A program made the translations under genes and the position numbers. From the NCBI RefSeq assembly GCF_019134595.1, contig NZ_CP077770.1, positions 516,001 through 580,000 of the forward strand: a stretch of DNA of 64,000 nt, written 5' to 3'. The notes under the pieces were generated by a model. That model did no database searches. It was not told where the DNA came from and saw only the letters and a program-made list of their open reading frames with translations. Positions 16,736 through 24,779 of this stretch are shown one piece after another; the first letter of the stretch is position 1, and each line of letters starts with the position of its first letter. This DNA comes from Pseudoalteromonas shioyasakiensis. Lineage in GTDB: Bacteria; Pseudomonadota; Gammaproteobacteria; Enterobacterales; Alteromonadaceae.

Positions 16736-17815
16736 TTAAATTATATTGCTACCCTGTTCAGGGTCGCGAGATTGATCCGCTTGTTCGCGAATATCATCGG
16801 CATCACTGCTAACGTCATCAAGGCTATGGTCGTCGAGTGATTTTGCTGTTTTTGGCTCAGCACTTACACTATTGTTTGGCTGCTCATTATCGTTCTCGCT
16901 ATTTAAAATAATTCGCTCGCGAGCATCATCAGGCATGCTTATTTGCTCTGCTAAATAGGTATTGACCAATTCTCGCATTAATTGTGAAGCGACTTTGATA
17001 GTACTGTGTTCGTTACTATTAACCCAAAAATAAATGGTTAGATTAAGAGTAGCGGAGCCTAATGAATCAATTAACACTTGGCTTGGCGGATCATTAATAA
17101 CAGCAGGGTTTTGATTAACCACTTTCATTGCTAATTGTTGGGCATAGCGAATGTCATTATCGTAGCCAATGCCTACGTTAAAGTGACCTCGCATTTTAGG
17201 ATTTGCGGTGAGGTTTTTAATGACGTTTTTATAGACGGTCGCATTAGGGATTTGAATGTGATTACCATCAAAATCAACCAAGGTGGTGGCGCGAGCCGTA
17301 ACTTTTTTAACTACCCCTAAACGACCATCAACTTCGATAACATCGTCAATACGAAAAGGGCGCTGCACACTAAGCAGCATACTTGAAATAAAGTTTTCGG
17401 CGATATCGCGAAAAGCAAAACCTAAAATAAGCCCAACTAAACCAGTCCCACTCATAATCGCCACAGCAAAACTGGTGAGCCCAGCAAGACGCAAAAATAA
17501 GTACACCCCAAACAAGATGATAATGATGCTGAAAAAGCGCCTGGTCACCACATGTAAAAGTTTACTTTCACTGACAAAACCAAGCGGTTTAATTAATAAA
17601 TATGATAAAGGACGGGCTAATAAGTAGCAGATAATGATAGCTACAATACCGAGTGTCAGTGCAGGTAACATTTGCCATGTAGTATGTAAAAACTGCGTAA
17701 TTTGAGAGTTTAAGTCTTGCCAAGATAAGCTCTCAGGGATTGCTTGCGATGTTACTGAGACTGTCGGTGTAAACAAACTAGCCAGTTGATTTTTAAAAAG
17801 TAAATAATAATTCAT
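16736..17815 (-). CDS. MscS-family small-conductance mechanosensitive channel
   Basis: The 359-residue protein has three membrane segments (about residues 50-70, 90-110 and 115-140), a pore-lining third helix rich in Gly and Ala (VAIMSGTGLVGLILGFAFRD) and the conserved MscS beta-domain blocks RPFRIDDVIEV and IQIPNATVYKNVIKNLT. It would release solutes upon hypo-osmotic shock. The C-terminal ~60 residues are acidic and low complexity, beyond the usual MscS end. Its stop codon is 12 bases from that of the convergent tatA/E gene, with no visible terminator between them. Confidence 0.88.
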   Translation of the reverse strand: MNYYLLFKNQLASLFTPTVSVTSQAIPESLSWQDLNSQITQFLHTTWQMLPALTLGIVAIIICYLLARPLSYLLIKPLGFVSESKLLHVVTRRFFSIIIILFGVYLFLRLAGLTSFAVAIMSGTGLVGLILGFAFRDIAENFISSMLLSVQRPFRIDDVIEVDGRLGVVKKVTARATTLVDFDGNHIQIPNATVYKNVIKNLTANPKMRGHFNVGIGYDNDIRYAQQLAMKVVNQNPAVINDPPSQVLIDSLGSATLNLTIYFWVNSNEHSTIKVASQLMRELVNTYLAEQISMPDDARERIILNSENDNEQPNNSVSAEPKTAKSLDDHSLDDVSSDADDIREQADQSRDPEQGSNII

Positions 17816-17937
17816 CGCACCGCTCCATGGACCTTTTTACTGTTTTTATAAGCTTAGCTTAATGCAATTCAGACGCCATTATTACTGGCAAGTTGTTTGC
17901 AGCTTGAGAGTGATTGAAGCAATTTTTTAGGTCGCAT

Positions 17938-18900
17938 ATGAGTAAGGACAACCGAGGTTACCAAGCTCGCTCACCAATGGAGATCCCAATGCGAGGTTGG
18001 TGGGATATCAGCAAGCGGGTTTATCACAACCTATCACAAGACAATTTATCTTTTGTGGCGGCGGGTGTGGCGTTTTATGCCTTATTGGCGATTTTCCCTG
18101 CGCTGGCGGCCATTGTTTCTGTGTATGCTTATTTTGCTTCGCCAACAGATATTTACGATCAGCTCGATAAAGTGATTGCCATTTTACCTGAAAGTAGCCG
18201 TGACATCATTTTGCTTCAGGTTAGTGGTATCACTCAGCAATCACAAAAGGTATTGAGTGCCAGTGCTATAGGTACTTTATTATTGACTGTTTGGAGTAGC
18301 AGTAAAGGCTGCCAAGCACTCATCACTGCCTGTAATATTACTTATCATCAGCGTAACAAGCGCCAGTTTTTTATAGCATTAGTGGTGCGTTTTTTATTTT
18401 CGTTGGGTGCTATTGTAGTTGCGCTGGTGGCGTTATTGATCATTGGCATTTTACCGATAGTGCTTAACTTAGTTGGCTTAACTGAGCTTATCGATTTAAT
18501 GATTAAGCTTGTTACTTGGCCGCTATTAGCCATTATTTTTAATTGTGCTTTAGCATTTTTATATCGTTATGCACCGCATAGGACGCCCGCTAAGTGGCGT
18601 TGGATCACACCAGGTTCAATTATCGCTACGTTACTTTGGATCATCGCATCAATCGGTTTTTCATATTATGTATCGCAATTTGCAAGCTACAACGAAACCT
18701 ATGGATCGTTAGGTGGTGTGGTGATCATGTTGATGTGGCTTTATATCAGCGCATACATCATCATTTTTGGTGCGGCCATTAATGCCAGTGCTGAGCAGCA
18801 AACCTTAGTAGATAGCACCATAGGTCCAGAGAAAGAAGTTGGAGAGCGGGGTGCTACAGTGGCTGATAGGTTAACTAGACAACAAAATGAACATTCTTGA
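17938..18900 (+). CDS. YihY/BrkB-family inner-membrane protein
   Basis: The 320-residue protein has the YihY signature FVAAGVAFYALLAIFPALAAIVSVYAYFA (as separate blocks) followed by at least four more membrane segments and the conserved YVSQFASYNETYGSLGGV loop near the end. The family was once called ribonuclease BN in error; its function is unknown, probably envelope-related. ATG 17938 was taken because AGG is 6 nt upstream; an in-frame TTG at 17914 would add eight residues. It is divergent from the MscS gene. Confidence 0.82.
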   Translation: MSKDNRGYQARSPMEIPMRGWWDISKRVYHNLSQDNLSFVAAGVAFYALLAIFPALAAIVSVYAYFASPTDIYDQLDKVIAILPESSRDIILLQVSGITQQSQKVLSASAIGTLLLTVWSSSKGCQALITACNITYHQRNKRQFFIALVVRFLFSLGAIVVALVALLIIGILPIVLNLVGLTELIDLMIKLVTWPLLAIIFNCALAFLYRYAPHRTPAKWRWITPGSIIATLLWIIASIGFSYYVSQFASYNETYGSLGGVVIMLMWLYISAYIIIFGAAINASAEQQTLVDSTIGPEKEVGERGATVADRLTRQQNEHS

Positions 18901-18914
18901 AAATAGAATGATTA

Positions 18915-18952
18915 GCGCTAATTTTACTCATGGTTGTTAGTTAAATTAGCGC
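18915..18952. promoter_or_regulatory. Inverted repeat overlapping the pirin promoter region
   Basis: GCGCTAATTT (18915-18924) and AAATTAGCGC (18943-18952) are perfect inverted arms around an 18-nt spacer. A TACAAT -10-like hexamer (18954) follows directly, so this may be an operator. It lies 37 bases before the pirin gene and could alternatively end the YihY transcript. Confidence 0.4.
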
Positions 18953-18988
18953 CTACAATCATTTCATACAATTTACGGGAGTAAAGTT

Positions 18989-19831
18989 ATGAAAGTGATT
19001 CAACAATTAAATAGCCATGCCACACAAGATGGTGACGGCGTAAACATCAGTCGTATTCCTGGCTTTGATGGCAAGTATTTAGACCCTTTTTTAATGATCG
19101 ATGAGCTTAAGTCTGATGATCACAGTGATTTTATGGGCGGCTTTCCTGCGCATCCTCACCGTGGTATCGAAACCTTTACTTATATTATTAAAGGTGGCTT
19201 TGAGCACCAAGATCAAATGGGTAACAAAAAAGCGATCCGTGCCGGCGATGTGCAGTGGATGAGTACCGGTTTTGGTGTGATCCACAGTGAAATGCCATTA
19301 GCGGATGCCAAAGAAGGCATGCACGGCTTTCAGATTTGGCTCAATATGCCAAGTGCCGAGAAACTCAGAGCACCACGTTATCAAGATACCACTGAAGCGC
19401 CAGCGCCAACGACTCAAAATGAGCAAGGTGTTGAGCTAAAAGCCTTAGCTGGAAGCTGGCAGTTTGCCGGTGAAGATCAGGACTCTAGCTTACAAGACCT
19501 CGCCGCTGATGGCATGCTTGCTGATGTGACTTTACCGGCTGGTACGCAGTTTTACCATGCACCGCTTACACAAACGAAGGTGATGATTTATATCCATACC
19601 GGAGAAATTCACACTGAACAGGGCGGCCCAGTTAAAGCAGGCAGCTTATTGATTTTAGAGCCTGGCAGTGACATTGAGTTTAACTCGCAAACTGGTGCTG
19701 GGGCATTAATTCTAGCCGGTGAGCCGCTTAAGCAACCAATCGCTCATATGGGCCCGTTTGTAATGACAACCCAAGCTGAGTTACAGCAAGCAGTACGTGA
19801 CTATCAGCTAGGTAAATTTGGCACACTATAG
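18989..19831 (+). CDS. Pirin-family cupin protein (YhaK/YhhW type)
   Basis: The 280-residue protein contains the pirin N-terminal cupin with FPAHPHRGIETFTYIIKG (residues 51-68) and the metal-binding FEHQDQMGNK and VIHSEMP stretches, followed by a second cupin domain. Bacterial pirins bind a metal ion; several have quercetin-dioxygenase activity or act as redox sensors. GGGAG precedes the ATG. Its stop codon is 9 bases from the next gene, whose ribosome-binding site overlaps the stop, so the two form an operon. A pirin next to a glutathionyl-hydroquinone reductase suggests a shared role with quinone or electrophile stress. Confidence 0.87.
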   Translation: MKVIQQLNSHATQDGDGVNISRIPGFDGKYLDPFLMIDELKSDDHSDFMGGFPAHPHRGIETFTYIIKGGFEHQDQMGNKKAIRAGDVQWMSTGFGVIHSEMPLADAKEGMHGFQIWLNMPSAEKLRAPRYQDTTEAPAPTTQNEQGVELKALAGSWQFAGEDQDSSLQDLAADGMLADVTLPAGTQFYHAPLTQTKVMIYIHTGEIHTEQGGPVKAGSLLILEPGSDIEFNSQTGAGALILAGEPLKQPIAHMGPFVMTTQAELQQAVRDYQLGKFGTL

Positions 19832-19840
19832 GAGGTTATT

Positions 19841-20812
19841 GTGGGATTACTAGTAAATGGCCAATGGCAAGATAAATGGTACGACACCGATAACAATCAA
19901 GGTGAGTTCAAACGTGAGGCAGCCCAGTTACGTAACTGGGTTACCGAAGATGGCAGTGCAGGGCAAAGTGGTGATGCGGGCTTTAAAGCTGAGAAAGATC
20001 GTTACCATCTTTATGTCTCTTTAGCTTGCCCTTGGGCTCATCGCACTTTGATTTTTCGCCATTTAAAAGGCCTTGAAGATTATATCAGTGTGTCGGTTGT
20101 AAGCCCTGACATGCTAGAGCATGGTTGGAGTTTTGATAAAGATAATCACAGCACCGGTGATACACTTTTCGATAGCGACTTTATGCATCAAATTTATACG
20201 CGTAACAAAGCCGATTATTCAGGTCGTGTGACGGTTCCCGTGCTTTGGGATAAAAAAACGCAGCGTATTGTTAGCAACGAATCTGCTGAAATTATCAGAA
20301 TGTTTAATAGCGCGTTTAATGCCCTAACAGGCAATGAACGTGACTTTTATCCGCAATCGTTACGTTCTGAAATTGATGAAGTTAATGAGTTTGTTTATCA
20401 CAACATTAATAATGGGGTGTATCGTGCAGGCTTTGCGACAACGCAAGAAGCTTACACGGAAGCCTTTGATGATCTCTTTGCCGCTCTAGATAAGATTGAG
20501 CAACGGTTAACAGCTAACCGTTATTTAGTGGGGGAGACACTGACTGAGGCCGACTGGCGTTTATTTACCACCTTAATTCGCTTCGACAGTGTTTATGTGG
20601 GCCACTTTAAATGTAATTTACGTACTATTGAGAGCTATCCGGCGATCAGCAACTATTTACGTGAGTTATATCAAATTGAAGGTGTAAGTAAGACCGTTGA
20701 TTTTTATCATATAAAACGTCATTACTATTTTAGCCACACCATGATCAACCCAACTCAAGTTGTGCCAAAAGGGCCTGATATAGACTACGCTCGACCACAT
20801 AATCGTGGTTAA
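19841..20812 (+). CDS. Glutathionyl-hydroquinone reductase (YqjG/Ecm4-type GST)
   Basis: The 323-residue protein is a Xi-class glutathione transferase. The catalytic Cys is in LACPWAHRTLIFRHLKG near residues 65-81, and NESAEIIRMFN follows as the glutathione-binding block. The class reduces glutathionyl-hydroquinones to hydroquinones. The start is GTG with an AGGAGG ribosome-binding site 8 nt upstream that overlaps the pirin stop codon. E. coli also has a pirin gene close to yqjG, so the pairing is likely functional. Confidence 0.9.
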   Translation: MGLLVNGQWQDKWYDTDNNQGEFKREAAQLRNWVTEDGSAGQSGDAGFKAEKDRYHLYVSLACPWAHRTLIFRHLKGLEDYISVSVVSPDMLEHGWSFDKDNHSTGDTLFDSDFMHQIYTRNKADYSGRVTVPVLWDKKTQRIVSNESAEIIRMFNSAFNALTGNERDFYPQSLRSEIDEVNEFVYHNINNGVYRAGFATTQEAYTEAFDDLFAALDKIEQRLTANRYLVGETLTEADWRLFTTLIRFDSVYVGHFKCNLRTIESYPAISNYLRELYQIEGVSKTVDFYHIKRHYYFSHTMINPTQVVPKGPDIDYARPHNRG

Positions 20813-20821
20813 TAGACTCTG

Positions 20822-20860
20822 ATAACTAACAGTTTAATGACTGATTAAGCTGTTAGTTAT
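20822..20860. terminator. Long hairpin between convergent genes, possible bidirectional terminator
   Basis: ATAACTAACAG and CTGTTAGTTAT are perfect 11-base arms around a 17-nt loop that can pair further. It ends over the stop codon of the next minus-strand gene. There is no strong T tract, so termination is uncertain. Confidence 0.45.
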
Positions 20861-21428
20861 AACTATCCATGACCTTGCGGATAGTGTCGATGCCAAACAT
20901 CACCTTTTGAATAAATGACTCTGAACTTTTCACTAAATTAAAATTAGGGTGCTGTGACCAAACAGCTTGTAGTTTGTCATCAAGCAAAATAGCTTGCTGA
21001 TCAGATTCGTTTCTTACAGGGTTATTAGAATGAATGCTTTGCCCAGACTTAGCAGCTGTTTCAAAAAAGATCACCGCATCATACTGGTTAAGTTCGATTT
21101 CTAGGCTGGTGTTTAAACACTTAAAAAACTCATCTTGCTCACCGGGCCAATAGGCAAGCCCATCTAAACTACCACGATCGCAAAGCATTAAACGATCAGG
21201 GTGCATTGTTCGCTGAATATGTTCAAGGTGTTTTTGTAAGCTGAAGATAGCCTGTTGGTGAGCTTTAATAAGGTGAGTTGCATCACCACGTTCTATACCA
21301 CCGCTGAACAGCATGGTCGCAGACTCTGGTACAACAACAATTTGATTAGAAAATTCACGTCTTAATAGATCGATGGCTGTTGTTTTACCACCGCCAGGGC
21401 CGCCTGTTAATACAATCCTTTTTTTCAC
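20853..21428 (-). CDS. P-loop ATPase, AAA_28-like
   Basis: The 191-residue protein starts with a strand and a Walker A motif (GGPGGGKTT, residues 9-17). An aspartate-rich DRGSLDGLAYWPGE block near residues 84-97 and VIFFETAA follow, as in kinase-like P-loop NTPases related to the NadR kinase domain. Family members are annotated only as ATP-binding proteins and the substrate is unknown. It stands alone on the minus strand between the reductase gene and the YqjD/E-like cluster. Confidence 0.75.
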   Translation of the reverse strand: MKKRIVLTGGPGGGKTTAIDLLRREFSNQIVVVPESATMLFSGGIERGDATHLIKAHQQAIFSLQKHLEHIQRTMHPDRLMLCDRGSLDGLAYWPGEQDEFFKCLNTSLEIELNQYDAVIFFETAAKSGQSIHSNNPVRNESDQQAILLDDKLQAVWSQHPNFNLVKSSESFIQKVMFGIDTIRKVMDSYN

Positions 21429-21517
21429 CTTACATTCTCACAAATTGCTCGTTTGTCTTTAAGGTAATGAAAATAGGTGGCAAAGAGAAGTAAAAAGCAA
21501 ACATTACATGATAAAGA

Positions 21518-21778
21518 TCACAACAAACGCAGTAACCAGCTGAAGCGGCTGACTTGTTTCAATTTACCGTCTTTGTGGTCTGAGTTATTAAGTGCTTCGT
21601 AGCCCATTCCCGCAGTGAAGGCACTGGCAATACCTACTTTACTTACTGCAAAGCGTTTTAAACGGTATTTGAATGCTTGATGGTGTTGACGTTTAAGCTC
21701 ATCTTGTAGATCCATTTGTTGGCTTAGTTCAGTCACTCTGTGCTGTGGTTTATTAATAAAATAATCAATTAACATCAT
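21518..21778 (-). CDS. Small unknown protein, third gene of the YqjD/E-like cluster
   Basis: I do not recognise this 86-residue basic protein. A central GIASAFTAGMGYEAL stretch could be a weak membrane-contacting segment, and the N-terminal half is predicted helical and charged. Its ATG overlaps the stop of the preceding gene (ATGA), so it is translated with it. Position is like that of yqjK in the E. coli yqjDEK operon, but I see no clear homology. Confidence 0.6.
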   Translation of the reverse strand: MMLIDYFINKPQHRVTELSQQMDLQDELKRQHHQAFKYRLKRFAVSKVGIASAFTAGMGYEALNNSDHKDGKLKQVSRFSWLLRLL

Positions 21779-22221
21779 TCATCCTTATTAATATTAAATA
21801 ATTGACGAACGCTTTTTAGCGTGTGATCAAAGCCTATCTTACTGCTGACATAACCAATGTTTTTCCAAAGCCATGCAAGGCATAGCAGTTGTAATGCAAT
21901 CAGTGAAATAGCGGCTAACCACAATGATTGGCTAAAGCTAAATATTGCGATACCGACAGTAGCAAGTAGACCAGCCCAAAGTAGCACCAAGCCGCCTGCA
22001 AAACAGACGAGTAGGATGATCGTTAAGGCGAGTGAGCGTGTTGATAAGCGCCACTCAGCAGCTGCAAGCTTTTTACAAGTTCCAGTTTGTTCACGGTAGT
22101 CAATGTATAGCTGTTTGCCGTAATCAGATAATTTAGCAAGATGATCTTGCCACTGATCAGCGTTTAACGGCTGTTCAGTGGCATCTTGCGTTTTCTCATC
22201 TGTAGATTGAGAAGACTGCAT
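21775..22221 (-). CDS. YqjE-like membrane protein (phage holin superfamily 6-type)
   Basis: The 148-residue protein has two membrane segments (ALTIILLVCFAGGLVLLWAG near residues 69-88 and WLAAISLIALQLLCLAWLW near 101-119) between hydrophilic ends. This plan fits the YqjE family. It begins 5 bases after the YqjD/ElaB-like gene and overlaps the next gene by 4 bases. In E. coli the corresponding operon is induced in stationary phase. Confidence 0.7.
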   Translation of the reverse strand: MQSSQSTDEKTQDATEQPLNADQWQDHLAKLSDYGKQLYIDYREQTGTCKKLAAAEWRLSTRSLALTIILLVCFAGGLVLLWAGLLATVGIAIFSFSQSLWLAAISLIALQLLCLAWLWKNIGYVSSKIGFDHTLKSVRQLFNINKDE

Positions 22222-22226
22222 AACAA

Positions 22227-22568
22227 TTACTTACGACGAATAAGAGCAGTTACTAACATGCCTGCAGCAAAGGCAATACCTGCAGTTGCAAGTGGGTTTT
22301 CTGATGCAAGTTGACGAGTTTTACCACTGTACTCATTAATTTTAGCGCGTGCTACAGCTTGCTTTTCAGAAAACGTTTGAGCAGAGCTCGACGCACCTTG
22401 GCGAACACTATGTTCAGCACTTGCTGCACGAGTTGAAAGTGCATCAACAGCGTGATGTGCTGCTTCAGTTGCTTTTTCTGTGAATGGCGCCTCTACTTGA
22501 GCCGCGTTCGAGTTTGCACTGCTATTAGTTTCTGTGCTTGAGTTCGATTTAGAAGTTGCGGTAGTCAT
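22227..22568 (-). CDS. YqjD/ElaB-like tail-anchored protein (DUF883 type)
   Basis: The 113-residue protein has a Ser/Asn/Ala-rich N-terminus, a long helical middle and a C-terminal tail anchor (ENPLATAGIAFAAGMLV then TALIRRK). This is the plan of YqjD/ElaB, which in E. coli sits in the inner membrane and binds ribosomes in stationary phase. The second ATG (22568) is chosen because AAGGA lies 7 nt upstream of it and directly abuts the first ATG. It is the first gene of the three-gene cluster. Confidence 0.78.
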   Translation of the reverse strand: MTTATSKSNSSTETNSSANSNAAQVEAPFTEKATEAAHHAVDALSTRAASAEHSVRQGASSSAQTFSEKQAVARAKINEYSGKTRQLASENPLATAGIAFAAGMLVTALIRRK

Positions 22569-22574
22569 AATCAT

Positions 22575-22909
22575 TCCTTAAAAATTGCCATTTAATTGGT
22601 AGCTAACCTATCGCAACCTTCATACCAAATAATAAAAAACAACTATTTCAATGCGTTATAGTTTTTAATCAACCATTGGAGGGAGAACATTCGTAACTCT
22701 TGCAGGGTGATTGAGTAAAAATTACATCAGAAGATAATTTTGTAATTATTCATTGGTTATTCATTAACCATTTTTCCCTAATACATCGCCAGGAAAATTG
22801 AAAAAATATTTTTTTTCGATGTTTTCCACTTTTTCCCACGTAATTCATAGGCTTTGCTTGAGGCCTTATTTTTTCTGGCTTCACAAGGCGCTTATGATGA
22901 TCTGCTTAC
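22575..22909. other. AT-rich intergenic region upstream of mraZ
   Basis: No gene is seen in this gap before the mraZ promoter. It carries the promoter region of the minus-strand YqjD-like operon and, at 22826-22839, a pair of CCAC units 10 bases apart, which are the reverse complement of the GTGG units found near mraZ. Confidence 0.5.
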
Positions 22910-22939
22910 TTGACAAAATGGCTTGTCAAGCCCTAAACT
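22910..22939 (+). promoter_or_regulatory. Candidate mraZ promoter (Pmra) with -35 inside an inverted repeat
   Basis: TTGACA (22910-22915), an 18-bp spacer and TAAACT (22934-22939) make a plausible sigma-70 promoter. The -35 lies in CTTGACA (22909-22915), matched by TGTCAAG (22924-22930) as a perfect inverted repeat. Confidence 0.6.
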
Positions 22940-22982
22940 GGAGCACTGTGGTAAAAAGTGGTTTTTAGTGGATCAAACTGGA
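22938..22982 (+). promoter_or_regulatory. MraZ operator: five TGG repeats at exact 10-bp spacing
   Basis: CTGGA, GTGGT, GTGGT, GTGGA and CTGGA start at 22938, 22948, 22958, 22968 and 22978. MraZ is known to bind tandem TGGGN boxes separated by 5 bp in front of its own operon, so this is very likely its autoregulatory site, spanning the -10 and the leader. Confidence 0.75.
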
Positions 22983-23028
22983 TCGGAAATAATCATTAAC
23001 GATTAATAACCTATTTTTAAGGCAAGTT

Positions 23029-23487
23029 ATGTTTCGGGGTGCGAGCTCTCTGAGTTTGGATGATAAAGGACGCTTTGCGGTACCAACTAAGTACCGAGAT
23101 GCGATCTTGTCTGAAGATCAGGGAACGGTTATTTGCACTGTGGCCTTAAATGAACCTTGTTTGTGGTTATACCCGCTAGCAGAATGGCTCGAAATTGAAG
23201 AACGATTATTAAAGATTTCGAACATGAATCCACGCGCTCGCCGCATGCAACGTATGTTGCTCGGTAACGCTACAGAATATCAACTAGATAAAAATGGCCG
23301 AATTTTGCTGGCGCCGTCGTTGCGCGCACATGCAGATCTTGGAAAAAAAATCATGTTGGTTGGCTTGATGAACAAGTTTGAGATTTGGGATGAAGATCGT
23401 TGGCATGAACAAATGCGCCAAGATACTGAAATTGAACGCCTAGGCGACTTTGAGGCGAATCCTGAGTTCGATAACTTCTCACTCTAA
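23029..23487 (+). CDS. mraZ: Transcriptional regulator MraZ
   Basis: The 152-residue protein is full length, with two AbrB-like swapped-hairpin halves: SLDDKGRFAVPTKYRD near residues 8-23 and LDKNGRILLAPSLRAHA near 86-102. MraZ represses the first promoter of the dcw cluster by binding tandem repeats. Five matching repeats lie just upstream, which supports autoregulation. AAGG lies about 6 nt before the ATG. It is the first gene of the division and cell-wall cluster. Confidence 0.97.
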   Translation: MFRGASSLSLDDKGRFAVPTKYRDAILSEDQGTVICTVALNEPCLWLYPLAEWLEIEERLLKISNMNPRARRMQRMLLGNATEYQLDKNGRILLAPSLRAHADLGKKIMLVGLMNKFEIWDEDRWHEQMRQDTEIERLGDFEANPEFDNFSL

Positions 23488-23517
23488 CCACAATAATAAA
23501 AAGGCAAAAACTAGCTA

Positions 23518-24453
23518 ATGACAGCGCAATTTGAACATGTCTCTGTACTGATGGACGAAACCATAGATGCTTTGGATATTAAACCCGAAGGCATTTACAT
23601 GGATGGCACATTTGGTCGCGGTGGGCACTCTGGGCAAATTCTTGCGCGTTTAAGTGAGCAAGGTCGCTTACAAGCAATTGACCAAGATCCACAAGCTATT
23701 AAAGCCGCCGAAAAGTTTGCTGATGATGGGCGTTTTTCGATTGCCCACACTCGTTTTTCAAACCTTAAAACAGTTGCCGAAGATAACGATTTAATCGGTA
23801 AAGTAGACGGTATTTTGTTAGATATCGGTGTTTCTTCGCCACAGCTTGATGATGCTGAACGCGGTTTTAGCTTTATGAAAGATGGCCCGCTTGATATGCG
23901 CATGGACCCAACCAGTGGTCGCAGTGCTGCACAATGGCTCGCTGAAGCTGAACTTGAAGATATTACCCATGTGATTAAAACCTACGGCGAAGAAAAGTTT
24001 GGTCGTCGTATAGCTCATAAAATAATTGAAACACGTGAGCACACTGAAATCACAAGCACAAAGCAGCTTGCTGACTTAGTCGATGAAGCGGTGCCAGTGA
24101 AAGATAAGTATAAGCACCCAGCTACACGTACATTCCAAGCGATCCGTATTTATATCAATAGTGAACTTGAAGAAATTCAAACTGCACTGCAAGCCGCTGT
24201 TGAGGTTTTAAAACCTGGTGGACGTTTAGTCGTTATTTCGTTCCACTCGTTAGAAGATCGCATTGTTAAGCAGTTTATAAAAAAACAGAGTAAGGGAGAG
24301 GCGATACCCAGAGGTCTGCCTTTGACTGACGCACAAATAAATAAAAACCTGACGTTAAAGGCAGTGGGTAAAGCCATTAAGCCAAGTAAGGCGGAAATTG
24401 AAGCGAACCCGCGTTCACGTAGTTCAGTGTTAAGGGTTGCACAGAGGTTGTAA
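23518..24453 (+). CDS. rsmH: 16S rRNA (cytosine-1402-N4)-methyltransferase
   Basis: The 311-residue protein has the SAM-binding [14 protein letters not shown] (residues 29-42), [15 protein letters not shown] (near 98-112), [14 protein letters not shown] and the closing [12 protein letters not shown]. It methylates C1402 of 16S rRNA. The gene follows mraZ by 30 bases and its TAA shares a base with the ftsL ATG. Confidence 0.97.
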   Translation: MTAQFEHVSVLMDETIDALDIKPEGIYMDGTFGRGGHSGQILARLSEQGRLQAIDQDPQAIKAAEKFADDGRFSIAHTRFSNLKTVAEDNDLIGKVDGILLDIGVSSPQLDDAERGFSFMKDGPLDMRMDPTSGRSAAQWLAEAELEDITHVIKTYGEEKFGRRIAHKIIETREHTEITSTKQLADLVDEAVPVKDKYKHPATRTFQAIRIYINSELEEIQTALQAAVEVLKPGGRLVVISFHSLEDRIVKQFIKKQSKGEAIPRGLPLTDAQINKNLTLKAVGKAIKPSKAEIEANPRSRSSVLRVAQRL

Positions 24454-24779
24454 TGAAAGCTAAAGCGGTGAATCGCAAACCTAATTTATTTGTAGAGATT
24501 TTTAAAGGCCTAGGAGTAAACAAGCTGACCTTGGCCTTGTTGGTTGTGATTCTGGCTTCAAGCTTGAGTGTGGTTCAGGTGACGCATCTGGCGCGCCAAC
24601 AATTGATAGAACAAGATAAATTACTGCAAGAGCGCGATGAGCTCGATCTAGAGTGGCGTTACTTGCTTGTTGAAGAAGAGTTTTATTCCCAGCATGCGCG
24701 TATTGAAGAAGTCGCAACCATGCAATTAGAAATGAAACGGCCTACTAGCAAAGATGAACAAGTGGTGGTACTGCAATGA
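24453..24779 (+). CDS. ftsL: Cell division protein FtsL
   Basis: The 108-residue bitopic protein has a membrane helix at about residues 25-46 (KLTLALLVVILASSLSVVQV) and a periplasmic coiled coil with a leucine-rich heptad pattern (LLQERDELDLEWRYLLVEEE). FtsL forms a complex with FtsB and FtsQ and activates the septal synthase FtsWI. The start overlaps rsmH and the end overlaps ftsI. Confidence 0.93.
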   Translation: MKAKAVNRKPNLFVEIFKGLGVNKLTLALLVVILASSLSVVQVTHLARQQLIEQDKLLQERDELDLEWRYLLVEEEFYSQHARIEEVATMQLEMKRPTSKDEQVVVLQ

